From Mycolicibacterium rhodesiae JS60 (GTDB taxonomy: Bacteria; Actinomycetota; Actinomycetes; Mycobacteriales; Mycobacteriaceae): DNA of 64,000 nt. The position numbers were made by a program, and so were the translations under genes. Each line of letters begins with the position of its first letter. Position 1 is the first letter of the stretch. The DNA is taken from the NCBI GenBank assembly GCA_000230935.2, contig AGIQ01000011.1, positions 1 through 64,000 of the forward strand, written 5' to 3'. Positions 43,309 through 51,892 of the stretch are shown here, piece after piece. Under the pieces are notes generated by a model. It had not been told where the DNA came from and searched no databases. It worked only from the letters and a program-made list of their open reading frames with translations.

Positions 43309-43372
43309 CCGCGAGCAGACGTAAACGTGCCGAAACATCGGCGTGTCGCGGCCTGTTTGCGTCTGCTCGCGG
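43309..43372. terminator. Palindromic element between rnj and the DUF3445 gene
   Basis: CCGCGAGCAGACGTAAAC (43309-43326) pairs with GTTTGCGTCTGCTCGCGG (43355-43372) over 18 bp with one G-U position. The 28-base loop contains CCGA...TCGG. It lies between two convergent genes and shares the CCGCGAGCAGAC core and A-rich inner edge with the palindrome at 16275-16346. A bidirectional terminator is the likely role. Confidence 0.75.
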
Positions 43373-43375
43373 CCG

Positions 43376-44367
43376 TCAACTCCGAGCCTGCGAGTCAAGC
43401 CAGGACACCGCGCGGTCGCGGTAGGTGCTCAGTCCCTTGTATTCGACCATGTCGTCCGGCAATTCGGCCAGTACCGCCGCCGTGCGGGCACGCCACTCGT
43501 CGACGGTGGCGATATCGGTCAGCGGCAGCATGTAGCTGCGGATCAGAAAGCAGATCGCACCGGACTCCGCTAGCCGAATCAGATGCTGGACCTCCACACG
43601 CAGGTGGATCAGCCGGCCGAAGGTGTCGTCGTCGACCGCGTCGAGGTGAGCGCGATCGGGTAGCCACTCGGGGAACGTCTCGGTGGACACATCCAGCCGG
43701 CGCCCTACCGTCATCGACCAGTTGGTGCGGCGGTAAATGTCGTTCGGCTGCAGGCGCATCAGGAATTCCCGGGCCCGCGTGATCACCCCGGTCTCGCGCA
43801 GCCGCGGGACCGGGCCGTGGATCTCCAGGAACGTCATCCCGACGTCGAACCCGAACGACCACCCCGCGGCGAAGGTGACCACACCCGCGTCGGCGAACAG
43901 GTCGCCATCGCGCTGGTCGAGCAGGACGATGTCCTCCTGCACCTGGCCTGCGATGTAGGCCAGGGGATCACACGGCAGACAGGACTCGTCGCCGATCGCG
44001 AAATCCTGCTCTATGTCCAGCAATTCATTGCGCCAGTGCCAGGTGTCGCCGTCACGGGTCAACGACATGGTGGCCGGGTAGGCGGTGGCCAGCTCGGTCA
44101 TCAACGCCAGCATGGTGTCCCAGCAGGCGACGCGCATGTGCGGTAGCACCGCATGACGCGACGGATCGGCGGCGAGGATGCGGCGCCGCTCGGCGAGTTC
44201 ATGGGTGTACTCGCTGTCGATGTCGACCACCCGCCGGCCCCACTGTCCGGTCGCGGTGGGACGACGACGGCGGCGGGGGAGATGTTCGTGCTGTAGCGAT
44301 AGGAATCGGCGGTGTACGGAAAAGGGAACGACGCCACCAGATCCGGCGCGGACACCAGCCCGGTCAC
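43376..44367 (-). pseudogene. DUF3445 heme-dependent oxidative N-demethylase-like gene, one-base frameshift
   Basis: The coding sequence starts at GTG 44367, overlapping the stop of the reductase gene (GTGA). It reads VTGLVSAPDLVASFPFPYT, then SYRYSTNISPAAVVVP, in one frame. The family sequence continues in another frame as TATGQWGRRVVDIDSEYTHE and runs to 43376. The switch lies at 44257-44268, in a C-run on the coding strand. Adding one C to CCC at 44258-44260 restores VVVPTATGQWG exactly. The remainder matches the DUF3445/HDOD family (LPHMRVACWDTM, SFGFDVGMTFLEIHGPVPRL, LMRLQPNDIYRRTNWSM), which are heme subunits of dimethylamine-type monooxygenases. It may be a recent mutation or a sequencing error. 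Confidence 0.82.
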
Positions 44368-45287
44368 AGGTCCAGCTCCACCCGGCCGGTCCCGCGGGAA
44401 ACACAGGCCATCATCCCCTCGCGGCGCTCGTCGTCGGTCAGGTAGAGGTCGCGGTGCAGCACCGCACCCGAGCGGACCGGAACCCGGCATTCGCCGCACA
44501 CACCCTGGTGGCACAGATTGGGGATGGCGTGTCCGCGCGCGGTCAACGACTCCAATAGCGAGACACCCGATTCGACGGTGAAAACGTCTCCGCTGCTGGC
44601 TAATTCGACCTCGAACGGATCGCCGGGTTCCAGTTCGCCACCGAAGTGTTCGACGTGGATCCGCCCTCGTGGCCAGCCCAGCTCGGTGGCGGTCGCGACG
44701 ACGTCGTCGATGAATTGGCTTGGGCCGCAGACGTAGACGTGGGTGCCGAAGGGCTGGTTGGCCAGCGTCGGGGACAGTTCGGCCAGGAACGCTGCCCGGT
44801 CGGTGAAGAACGACGCGCTGTCGGTGAGTGAGGTGATCTCGTCGACGTAGGCGCCGCGTCCTTCACGGTGGACGTAGAGCAACCGCACGTCACGCCCCCA
44901 GCGCCGGGCGCTGCGCAGATGCGACACCATCGGGGTGATCCCGATTCCGGCGGCGACCAACAGATGTCGTCTGGCGCGCAGTACGGGGGCGAATGCGCTG
45001 CGCGGCGGGAGGGTGACAACCGTTGCCCCGACCGTCAGGTCCCGGTGAATCCAGCGCGATCCGCCCCGCCCCTGCGGGCACTCCAGCACCGAGACGACAT
45101 ATTCGCCGGGCGCGGCGCTCTCACCGGTCAGCGAGTAGGCGTTGGCGCCATCCGGCCACTGGATGACGATGTGGCTGCCCGGGGTGAACGACGGCAACAC
45201 AGCGCGGTCGGCGCGGGCCAGGCTCAGCGTCCTGATCCCCGGCACCCGGTCGTCGATCGCGACGACCTCGAGCGTCAGCGTGCTCAT
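44364..45287 (-). CDS. Ferredoxin-NAD(P) reductase of dimethylamine monooxygenase type (PDR/VanB family)
   Basis: A 307-residue reductase with FMN-binding beta-barrel (SYSLTG-like AYSLTGESAAPGEY, about residues 50-63), an NAD(P)-binding domain (LLVAAGIGITPMVSHL) and a C-terminal plant-type 2Fe-2S domain. The cluster ligands are visible as C-x4-C-x2-C in CHQGVCGEC, plus a later Cys in MMACVSR. It should pass electrons from NAD(P)H to the heme oxygenase subunit encoded next on the strand. It overlaps both neighbours by 4 bases, giving a three-gene coupled operon. Confidence 0.9.
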   Translation of the reverse strand: MSTLTLEVVAIDDRVPGIRTLSLARADRAVLPSFTPGSHIVIQWPDGANAYSLTGESAAPGEYVVSVLECPQGRGGSRWIHRDLTVGATVVTLPPRSAFAPVLRARRHLLVAAGIGITPMVSHLRSARRWGRDVRLLYVHREGRGAYVDEITSLTDSASFFTDRAAFLAELSPTLANQPFGTHVYVCGPSQFIDDVVATATELGWPRGRIHVEHFGGELEPGDPFEVELASSGDVFTVESGVSLLESLTARGHAIPNLCHQGVCGECRVPVRSGAVLHRDLYLTDDERREGMMACVSRGTGRVELDL

Positions 45288-45820
45288 GGCGCGGTGTCGG
45301 CGTGGGTCGCGAACCCGAGGTGGGCGCCGAGCCGCCGGGAGACGTGGTAGTAGACGAAGAGTCGGCGCCCGCAGTTGGGGCAGGAGATCTCCTGGGACAA
45401 TCCCGTCGCAGCCGTGGTGGTGCTGCGGCAGTGCGCGCAGTAGACCTCGCGGGTGTCGACTTCGGTACTGGCGACGGTGATCTCGTCATCGGCCGCACCG
45501 AGTGCCAGCGCGCGGGCCCGGACTCGAAGGCATGCATGCGCGGGACCGGCCAGCAGCAGGCGCCAGCCGACCACCGCATCGGCGAGGTCGGTGTCCAAAG
45601 CGATGCACGCCGCTGCGGTGTCGGCGACCAGATGCACCCAGGGCCCCGCGCCCGGGTGGGCGGCGCGGATCTCGTCGACCCACTGTGCGGCGATGACCGC
45701 CGCGTCGGCCCCGACGGCGAGCACGGTCCACTGCCGGCCGGTCAGATCTGCCGTCGGACAAGCGGGTTCGACGGCCCAGGCCGGGACGCTGGTGAGCTCC
45801 AGATCGGGTGTCATCGTCAC
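45284..45820 (-). CDS. DmmA-like subunit with C-terminal zinc ribbon
   Basis: A 178-residue protein resembling the DmmA family of dimethylamine monooxygenase subunits. The N-terminal two-thirds have an alpha/beta sandwich pattern. The C-terminus carries a rubredoxin-like zinc ribbon (CAHC and CPNC at about residues 127-150), followed by LFVYYHVSRRLGAHLGF. It is the first gene of the operon and overlaps the reductase gene by 4 bases. Family knowledge suggests it completes the oxidative N-demethylase with the reductase and the DUF3445 heme subunit; the actual amine substrate here is unknown. Confidence 0.8.
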   Translation of the reverse strand: MTMTPDLELTSVPAWAVEPACPTADLTGRQWTVLAVGADAAVIAAQWVDEIRAAHPGAGPWVHLVADTAAACIALDTDLADAVVGWRLLLAGPAHACLRVRARALALGAADDEITVASTEVDTREVYCAHCRSTTTAATGLSQEISCPNCGRRLFVYYHVSRRLGAHLGFATHADTAP

Positions 45821-45832
45821 CCGATCGTAGTG

Positions 45833-46648
45833 CTAACGCTTGTTGGTGAACCCGGCGTCGACCGGCAGCGTGACGCCGGTGACATAGCGGCCCGCATCCG
45901 ACACCAGGTAGAACACCGCGTTCGCGATGTCCTCGGGTTCCAGCGTCTGCACCGGCAGCGCATTGCTCATATCCGGGCCGCCCTGCATCTGCTGGGCGAA
46001 ACCCTCGAGCCAGGACCGGGTGAACTCGTTGTCGATCATCGGCGTGTTCACCCCGGCCGGGTGCACCGAGTTGACTCGAATATTGAATGCGGCAAGGAAA
46101 TTCGCGTACGCCCGCATCAGTCCGACCACACCGTGCTTGGCGACGGTGTAACCCAACGACCCGGCGATCGGCGCCCCGATCCCGACCAGTCCGGCTACCG
46201 AACTGGTCAGCACGATCGCGCCGCCGTCGCCCTGCTTGATCATCGGCTTCATCGCCACGTCGACGGTGTGATACACCCCGGTGAGGTTGACGTCGATGAC
46301 GTCCTGCCAGGCGCCGTCGTCGGCCATCGGTGCGATTCCGGCGTTGGCGATCACGATGTCGAGCCGGCCCAGTTCCTCGATGCCCTGGTACATGGCGTTC
46401 TTCAACGCCGTCCGGTCCCGGACGTCGGCCTCGCGGGCGACGATGCGGGCGCCGGTGTCCTCGACGAGCTTGACCGTGGCGGCCATGTCCTCGGGCGTGG
46501 CCAGGGGATAGGGCACGCTGGCGATCTGGTCGCACAGATCGACCGCGATGATGCTGGCACCTTCCGAGGCCAGTTTCAGCGCATGCGCGCGGCCCTGGCC
46601 CCGGGCCGCGCCGGTGATCAGCGCGACCTTGCCGTCGAGTTCGCCCAT
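45833..46648 (-). CDS. Mycofactocin-coupled SDR family oxidoreductase
   Basis: Short-chain dehydrogenase of 271 residues. It has the TGAARGQGRAHA cofactor loop near residues 11-22, catalytic Ser in VLTSSVAGL, and Tyr/Lys in GYTVAKHGV. The inserted segment after the second strand (DLCDQIASVPYPLATPED) is the hallmark of SDRs that hold NAD tightly and depend on mycofactocin for re-oxidation. It corresponds to Rv2750. The ATG at 46648 is chosen over an upstream ATG at 46675. It ends 12 bases upstream of the DmmA-like gene and may be cotranscribed with it. The substrate is an alcohol of unknown identity. Confidence 0.88.
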   Translation of the reverse strand: MGELDGKVALITGAARGQGRAHALKLASEGASIIAVDLCDQIASVPYPLATPEDMAATVKLVEDTGARIVAREADVRDRTALKNAMYQGIEELGRLDIVIANAGIAPMADDGAWQDVIDVNLTGVYHTVDVAMKPMIKQGDGGAIVLTSSVAGLVGIGAPIAGSLGYTVAKHGVVGLMRAYANFLAAFNIRVNSVHPAGVNTPMIDNEFTRSWLEGFAQQMQGGPDMSNALPVQTLEPEDIANAVFYLVSDAGRYVTGVTLPVDAGFTNKR

Positions 46649-46682
46649 GGTCGGTGTCCTCGCTTCCGCGCGCAAGCGCTCG

Positions 46683-46997
46683 TCAGGGGCGGACCTGGCC
46701 CTTGGCGGGGTCGCCGGCCGGGATGGGGGTCAGCATCTTGATCTCCGGGGCGCCGTCCAGGTGCTCGCCGATCGCCCCGAACAGCGCGGTCACGCCCGGT
46801 GCAGTGCTGTGTGTCTTGAGTGCCTCCTCGTCGGCCCACTGCTCGACGAACACGAACGTCTTGTCGCCCTCGTGCACGGCGTAGAGGTCGCAACCGGGCT
46901 CTTCATGGACGGCCGCGACCGCCGTTTTGCAGGCCTCGCGCACGGCGTCGACGGATTCGGGCTTGACGGTGAAGCTGGCAACGACGACAACCGGCAT
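46683..46997 (-). CDS. ABM-superfamily (antibiotic biosynthesis monooxygenase) protein
   Basis: A 104-residue dimeric alpha/beta-barrel protein of the ABM/quinol monooxygenase fold. It opens with VVVASFTVKPESVDAVREACK and contains the conserved EPGCDLYAVHEG and VFVEQWADEEALKTH segments. It matches Rv2749. Members range from monooxygenases to heme-binding proteins, so function is unspecified. It lies 34 bases upstream of the SDR gene on the same strand, and the 195-base region to ftsK must carry the divergent promoters. Confidence 0.85.
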   Translation of the reverse strand: MPVVVVASFTVKPESVDAVREACKTAVAAVHEEPGCDLYAVHEGDKTFVFVEQWADEEALKTHSTAPGVTALFGAIGEHLDGAPEIKMLTPIPAGDPAKGQVRP

Positions 46998-47179
46998 GAA
47001 CGAGCTCCTCAGCTCTTCGGGAGTAGGTGTGACGGCGCTTACGTTAGCCCTGCTTCATATCGCCGCAAGAACGGGTCCCGGTGAGCGGCCGAGGGGCCTG
47101 ATTTCGGCCTTTGTCGCAGTCTGGCAACGACGCGCCGTGTAACGGGTGTTGTGGGTGGTGCGGATGGGGTTTCTGGGAC

Positions 47180-47185
47180 TAGGCT
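47180..47185 (+). promoter_or_regulatory. Probable -10 element of leaderless ftsK transcript
   Basis: TAGGCT lies 7 bases before the ftsK ATG at 47193 with no Shine-Dalgarno, the same pattern as at ribF, dapB and the LLM gene. No clear -35 is seen. Confidence 0.5.
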
Positions 47186-47192
47186 GACCCGC

Positions 47193-49703
47193 ATGGCGAA
47201 CAAGACGGCCGCTCGCTCAAGCGCGCGAACGACCAGGTCAAAGGGTGCGACGCGGTCGGCAAAGCCGGCCCCGCGGCGCAAGCCCGCCAAGAAACGCAAC
47301 GCCTCGCCGGTCGCCACCGCCGCGGCAGCCAGTGGGCGGGCTGCGCGGGCGACTTGGCTGATGTTGGCCAAGGGGGCCGGCTCGACCGCTCGATCGGTCG
47401 GTCGAGCCGGTGACATAGAGCCCGGTCATCGCCGAGACGGACTGGCCCTCGGGCTCCTGGCCGTCTCGGTGGTGATCGCGGCCAGCTCCTGGTTCGACGC
47501 CGCCCGGCCGGTGGGCGCCTGGATCGACTCGATGTTGCGCACCATGGTCGGCGGTGCGGTGGTCCTGCTGCCCTTGATCATCTGCGCGATCGCCGTCCTT
47601 CTGATGCGTACCGAACCCAACCCCGACGCCCGGCCGCGACTGATCCTGGGCTGTGCGATGGTCGCCCTGCCGGTGCTGGGCCTGTGGCATCTGTGGGCGG
47701 GTGCGCCGCAAGATCCGGCCGGCCGGCAACATGCCGCGGGCTTCATCGGATTCGCGATCGGGGGACCGCTGTCCGACGGGTTGTCCCCGTGGATCGCCAC
47801 CCCGCTGCTCATCATCGCCGCGCTGTTCGGATTGCTGCTGCTGACCGGCACCACCATCCGCGAGGTTCCCGGCACCCTGTATTCGATGTTCAGCACTCGC
47901 GGCCGCTACGAGGACGACGAGTACGACGACGAGTATGACGAGCCCGAGGCCGTCGAATCGGCTGAGCCGGAAGACTTCTCCGACGGCTACTACGATGACC
48001 CGCGCTCCTACACCGACGAAGCCCCGGCCTGGCCGGGGGCGAAGGGTCCGGTCGGCACGCCGCTGGACAACTACCCGCTCGAGGAGGATGCGCCCACGGT
48101 CCCCGAGCCGGTCAAGGCTCGGCGCAAGAAGGTGGCGCCCAAGCCGGATCCCGCCGAGGACACCACGGTTCTCGACCGCGTCGTCGAGGGCCCGTACACG
48201 CTGCCTTCGCTGGACCTCCTGGTGGCCGGCGACCCGCCGAAGCGGCGCAGTGCGGCCAACGACCAGATAACGGACGCGATTTCGAACGTCCTGGAGCAGT
48301 TCAAGGTCAACGCCTCGGTGACCGGTTGCACCAGGGGCCCGACAGTCACCCGCTACGAGGTCGAGCTCGGCCCCGGGGTCAAGGTCGAGAAAATCACTGC
48401 GCTGCAACGCAATATCGCCTACGCGGTGGCCACCGAGAGCGTGCGCATCCTGGCGCCGATCCCCGGCAAGTCCGCCGTCGGCATCGAGGTGCCCAACACC
48501 GACCGCGAAATGGTCCGGCTGGCAGACGTTCTCACCGCGCCGTCTACCCGCGGCGACCACCGCCCGCTGGTGATCGGACTGGGCAAGGACATCGAAGGCC
48601 ACTTCGTGTCGGCCAACCTCGCTGATATGCCGCACCTGTTGGTGGCCGGCTCGACTGGTTCGGGTAAGTCCAGCTTCGTCAACTCCATGCTGGTCTCGCT
48701 GCTGGCCCGCGCCACGCCCGAAGAGGTGCGGATGATCCTCATCGACCCCAAGATGGTGGAACTCACTCCCTACGAAGGCATTCCGCACCTGATCACACCG
48801 ATCATCACTCAACCCAAGAAAGCGGCCGCTGCGCTGGCCTGGCTGGTCGAAGAGATGGAGCAGCGCTACCAGGACATGCAGGCCTCGCGGGTGCGTCACA
48901 TCAAGGACTTCAACGCCAAGGTGCGCTCCGGGGAGATCACCGCACCGCTGGGCAGTCAGCGGGTGTACAAGCCGTACCCGCTGATCCTCGCCGTCGTCGA
49001 CGAGCTCGCCGACCTGATGATGACCGCGCCGCGCGACGTCGAGGACGCGATCGTGCGGATCACCCAGAAGGCCCGTGCGGCCGGTATCCACCTGGTGCTG
49101 GCCACCCAGCGTCCGTCGGTGGACGTTGTCACCGGTCTGATCAAGACCAACGTGCCCTCACGGCTGTCGTTCGCGACGTCGTCGCTGACCGACAGCCGGG
49201 TCATCCTCGACCAGCCGGGTGCGGAGAAGCTGATCGGCATGGGCGACGGGCTGTTCCTGCCGATGGGTGCCTCCAAGCCCGAGCGGCTGCAGGGCGCCTA
49301 CGTCAGCGATGAGGAGATCCACGCGGTCGTGCAGGCCTGCAAGGACCAGGCCGAGCCCGAGTACACCGAGGGCGTCACGACCGCCAAGCCCAGTGGTGAG
49401 AAGACCGACGTCGACCCCGACATCGGCGACGACATGGACGTCTTTCTGCAGGCCGTCGAGCTGGTGGTGTCTTCGCAGTTCGGCTCGACCTCGATGCTGC
49501 AGCGCAAGCTGCGGGTCGGCTTCGCCAAGGCCGGCCGGCTGATGGACCTGATGGAGACCCGCAGCATCGTCGGGCCGTCCGAGGGATCCAAGGCCCGCGA
49601 GGTGTTGGTCAAGCCCGACGAGCTGGCCGCGACGCTGATGGCGATCCGCGGTGGCGGCGGGGACGACGACGAGTCCGACGACGACTACGAGGACGTTGAT
49701 TGA
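47193..49703 (+). CDS. ftsK: DNA translocase FtsK
   Basis: Septal DNA pump that clears chromosome termini during division. The 836-residue protein has a basic Ala-rich N-terminus and about four transmembrane segments between residues 85 and 235. An acidic Asp/Glu/Tyr/Pro-rich linker (about 236-330) follows. The RecA-like motor has Walker A GSTGSGKS (486-493) and Walker B LILAVVDELADLM. A C-terminal gamma winged helix includes VVSSQFGSTSMLQRKLRVGFAKAGRLMDLME. The ATG at 47193 follows a TAGGCT -10. The N-terminal four-TM form is normal for mycobacteria. Confidence 0.96.
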   Translation: MANKTAARSSARTTRSKGATRSAKPAPRRKPAKKRNASPVATAAAASGRAARATWLMLAKGAGSTARSVGRAGDIEPGHRRDGLALGLLAVSVVIAASSWFDAARPVGAWIDSMLRTMVGGAVVLLPLIICAIAVLLMRTEPNPDARPRLILGCAMVALPVLGLWHLWAGAPQDPAGRQHAAGFIGFAIGGPLSDGLSPWIATPLLIIAALFGLLLLTGTTIREVPGTLYSMFSTRGRYEDDEYDDEYDEPEAVESAEPEDFSDGYYDDPRSYTDEAPAWPGAKGPVGTPLDNYPLEEDAPTVPEPVKARRKKVAPKPDPAEDTTVLDRVVEGPYTLPSLDLLVAGDPPKRRSAANDQITDAISNVLEQFKVNASVTGCTRGPTVTRYEVELGPGVKVEKITALQRNIAYAVATESVRILAPIPGKSAVGIEVPNTDREMVRLADVLTAPSTRGDHRPLVIGLGKDIEGHFVSANLADMPHLLVAGSTGSGKSSFVNSMLVSLLARATPEEVRMILIDPKMVELTPYEGIPHLITPIITQPKKAAAALAWLVEEMEQRYQDMQASRVRHIKDFNAKVRSGEITAPLGSQRVYKPYPLILAVVDELADLMMTAPRDVEDAIVRITQKARAAGIHLVLATQRPSVDVVTGLIKTNVPSRLSFATSSLTDSRVILDQPGAEKLIGMGDGLFLPMGASKPERLQGAYVSDEEIHAVVQACKDQAEPEYTEGVTTAKPSGEKTDVDPDIGDDMDVFLQAVELVVSSQFGSTSMLQRKLRVGFAKAGRLMDLMETRSIVGPSEGSKAREVLVKPDELAATLMAIRGGGGDDDESDDDYEDVD

Positions 49704-49761
49704 GCGGTGACGTGGCATGTTCCACGGGGCCAAATCTCTGCGACAACGCTCACTCAACGCG

Positions 49762-50262
49762 TCAGAGCTTAAGCAGCATGCGGGTGTTGCCGAGGATGTT
49801 GGGCTTCACGTACGACAGGTCGAGGAACTCCGCGACACCGATGTCGTAAGAACGGCACATCTCCTCGTACACCTCGGCGGTCACGGGCGTGCCCTCGATC
49901 TCGGCGAAGCCGTGCCGGGTGAAGAACTCCGTCTCGAAGGTCAGCACGAACAGCCGCTGCAGCTGGAGCTCGCGGGCAACCGTGAGCAGCTGGTCGACGA
50001 CAGCGTGGCCGATACCGCGGCCCTTGACCTTCGGATCGACGGCGACGGTGCGCACCTCGCCGAGGTCGGCCCACAGCACGTGCAGCGCCCCGCAGCCCAC
50101 GACCTCGCCGTCGAGCTCGGCCACCCAGAACTCCTGGACGGCCTCGTACAGCGTGACCAGGTTCTTCTCCAGCAGGATCTTGCCCGCATAGGTGTCGACC
50201 AGACGCTTGATGTCGGGGACATCCGAGGTGCGGGCGCGGCGGACGACGACATCGGAGCTCAC
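49762..50262 (-). CDS. argA: GNAT N-acetyltransferase, amino-acid N-acetyltransferase ArgA type
   Basis: Stand-alone GNAT-fold acetyltransferase of 166 residues, orthologous by position and sequence to the mycobacterial L-glutamate N-acetyltransferase (Rv2747), the first step of arginine synthesis. The acetyl-CoA motif is VAVDPKVKGRGIGHAVV; the C-terminal FFTRHGFAEIEGTPV motif is characteristic. The GTG at 50262 (VSSDVVVRRARTSDV) is chosen; the longer frame overlaps pgsA3. It converges on ftsK and diverges from pgsA3 across 54 bases. Confidence 0.9.
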   Translation of the reverse strand: MSSDVVVRRARTSDVPDIKRLVDTYAGKILLEKNLVTLYEAVQEFWVAELDGEVVGCGALHVLWADLGEVRTVAVDPKVKGRGIGHAVVDQLLTVARELQLQRLFVLTFETEFFTRHGFAEIEGTPVTAEVYEEMCRSYDIGVAEFLDLSYVKPNILGNTRMLLKL

Positions 50263-50316
50263 GGGTGCAGAGTATCGGGCGTGAGGCCCCGGACTGCCAA
50301 CCGATATTCTGTTGCG

Positions 50317-50922
50317 GTGTCGGGACAACCCCAAACCGGTCCGGCGGTCCCGCGCGTGCGGATAGCCAACGTCGCCAACCTGCTGACGGGGGTACGGCTG
50401 GTCCTGGTCCCGATCTTCCTGTTGGCGCTCTTTGCCGGTGACGGTCATGAAAGCGCCTATCGGATAACAGCTTTCGTCATCTTCGCGGTCGCGGTCATCA
50501 CCGACCGGTTCGACGGTTCGCTGGCGCGCACGTACGGCATGGTCACCGAATTCGGCAAGCTCGCCGACCCGATCGCCGACAAGATGCTGATCGGTGCCGC
50601 GCTGATCGGGCTGTCGATGCTCGGCGACCTGCCGTGGTGGGTGACGGTGGTGATCTTGATCCGCGAACTCGGCATCACGGTGCTGCGGTTGGCCGTGCTG
50701 CGGCGCGGGGTGATCCCGGCCAGCCGCGGGGGCAAGGTCAAGACGCTGGTGCAGGCCGTCGCGATCGGGCTGTTCGTGCTTCCGTTGCACAACTGGTCGT
50801 CGCCGTGGCTGACGGTGGCCTGGGTGATCATGTGGGCCGCGGTCGTGCTCACGGTGCTCACCGGGCTCGACTACGTGGTGTCGGCGATCAGGGACTCCCG
50901 TGAGCGACCCGCTGGTCGATGA
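50317..50922 (+). CDS. pgsA3: CDP-alcohol phosphatidyltransferase PgsA3
   Basis: Integral-membrane enzyme of phospholipid synthesis, probably CDP-diacylglycerol-glycerol-3-phosphate 3-phosphatidyltransferase or a close relative. The 201-residue protein contains the CDP-alcohol transferase signature D-x2-DG-x2-AR-x8-G-x3-D-x3-D at DRFDGSLARTYGMVTEFGKL and following residues. It has about four to six TM segments. The start GTG at 50317 follows TATTCT (50305-50310) by 6 bases, so it may be leaderless. The end overlaps the CinA-like gene by 23 bases. Confidence 0.92.
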   Translation: MSGQPQTGPAVPRVRIANVANLLTGVRLVLVPIFLLALFAGDGHESAYRITAFVIFAVAVITDRFDGSLARTYGMVTEFGKLADPIADKMLIGAALIGLSMLGDLPWWVTVVILIRELGITVLRLAVLRRGVIPASRGGKVKTLVQAVAIGLFVLPLHNWSSPWLTVAWVIMWAAVVLTVLTGLDYVVSAIRDSRERPAGR

Positions 50923-51388
50923 CGCTGCCCGAGCGCTGGTCGCAGCCTTGGCGGCGCGCGCCCAGAGCGTCGCGACCGCGGAATCGCTGACCGCGGGCCT
51001 GCTGGCGGCCACGCTGGCCGGGGTACCCGGTGCCAGCGTCGTCCTGCGGGGCGGTCTGGTCACCTACACCGTCGAAACCAAGATCACGTTGGCCGGAGTG
51101 CCGCGCGAGCTGCTCGACGACGTCGGCCCGGTCGCGGCACCGACGGCGGCCCTATTGGCGGAGGGGGCGCGGGACCGATGCGCTGCGACCTGGGGCGTCG
51201 GCCTCACCGGCGTGGCCGGCCCGGAACCGCACGGCGGGCATCCGGTCGGCACCGTCTTCCTGGGACTGGCCGGTCCCGGGCCGACGGAGGTCGCCGAATT
51301 GGCGCTCGACGGCTCCCGCTGGGATATCCGGCTGGCTGCCGTGCACGAGGCCATCGGCCGGCTGTCCGTCCTGGTCGAGCGAACTTGA
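50900..51388 (+). CDS. CinA C-terminal domain (PncC-type nicotinamide-nucleotide amidase) protein
   Basis: A 162-residue stand-alone CinA-C domain, homologous to PncC, which deamidates nicotinamide mononucleotide. The signature TAESLTAGLLAATLAGVPGASVVLRGGLVTY (about residues 26-56) and TGVAGPEPHGGHPVGTVFLGL are clear. The GTG start overlaps pgsA3 by 23 bases, so the two are coupled. The N-terminal ADP-ribose pyrophosphatase-like CinA domain is absent, as is normal for this locus in mycobacteria. The stop is 72 bases before clgR. Confidence 0.9.
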   Translation: MSDPLVDDAARALVAALAARAQSVATAESLTAGLLAATLAGVPGASVVLRGGLVTYTVETKITLAGVPRELLDDVGPVAAPTAALLAEGARDRCAATWGVGLTGVAGPEPHGGHPVGTVFLGLAGPGPTEVAELALDGSRWDIRLAAVHEAIGRLSVLVERT

Positions 51389-51396
51389 GGTTTCCT

Positions 51397-51424
51397 GGGA
51401 ACCAATTCAGCGCCCTACGGCGTT
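51397..51424 (+). promoter_or_regulatory. SigE-type promoter of clgR
   Basis: GGGAACC (51397-51403), a 17-base spacer and CGTT (51421-51424) match the mycobacterial SigE promoter form (GGGAACY...CGTT). It lies 36 bases before the clgR ATG at 51461. SigE control of clgR is known in M. tuberculosis. An inverted repeat GTTGCA/TGCAAC (51422-51427, 51436-51441) downstream could be a regulator site. Confidence 0.7.
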
Positions 51425-51460
51425 GCAGTAGTTGTTGCAACTCGTGGAGGAGGACACTCG

Positions 51461-51784
51461 ATGGCCGTACTGCTGCGTGAGGTGATCGGTGACGTGCTTC
51501 GTGACGCCCGCACCTCGCAGGGACGCACCCTTCGTGAGGTGTCTGATACGGCCCGTGTCAGCCTCGGCTACCTGTCTGAGGTGGAGCGCGGTCGCAAAGA
51601 GGCCTCCAGCGAGCTGCTCAGCGCGATCTGCAGCGCACTCGACGTTCCGCTGTCGCGGGTCTTGAGCGACGCCGGGGAGAAAATGGCCGACCGTGAGCGC
51701 ATTGCCCGATTGACGGCAGTGCCGGATCAGGATTCGTCGATCAAGGTGGTCATCCCGCATCCCGTCGCGATGGCGGTCGCCTGA
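51461..51784 (+). CDS. clgR: ClgR transcriptional regulator of protease and Psp genes
   Basis: Cro/XRE-type activator of clp protease and psp genes under envelope stress. The 107-residue protein has the HTH GRTLREVSDTARVSLGYLSEVERGRKEASSELL (about residues 21-53) and ends in HPVAMAVA. The C-terminal hydrophobic end is consistent with ClgR being a ClpP-type degradation substrate, which is known for the family. A SigE-type promoter and a GTGGAGGA ribosome-binding site precede it. pspA and pspM follow on the same strand. Confidence 0.95.
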   Translation: MAVLLREVIGDVLRDARTSQGRTLREVSDTARVSLGYLSEVERGRKEASSELLSAICSALDVPLSRVLSDAGEKMADRERIARLTAVPDQDSSIKVVIPHPVAMAVA

Positions 51785-51892
51785 CCCCGTCAACCGGGTC
51801 ACATGCGTGCAGGGGTGTGGCCAGGCATCGAGAACCGATAAATTGGGGCTCAACGACCGAACTGCGGCACTCGATATGAAGGCGGGCAACTG

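Noticed and set aside
47238..49091. A 617-codon open frame antisense to ftsK
   Set aside because: It lies entirely inside ftsK, is low in recognisable motifs and has the His/Gln/Arg-rich composition of a reverse-strand shadow.
51785..51892. A separate stress promoter between clgR and pspA
   Set aside because: AACCGATAAATTGG looks AT-rich, but no -35/-10 pair with proper spacing could be defined, so no promoter is claimed.
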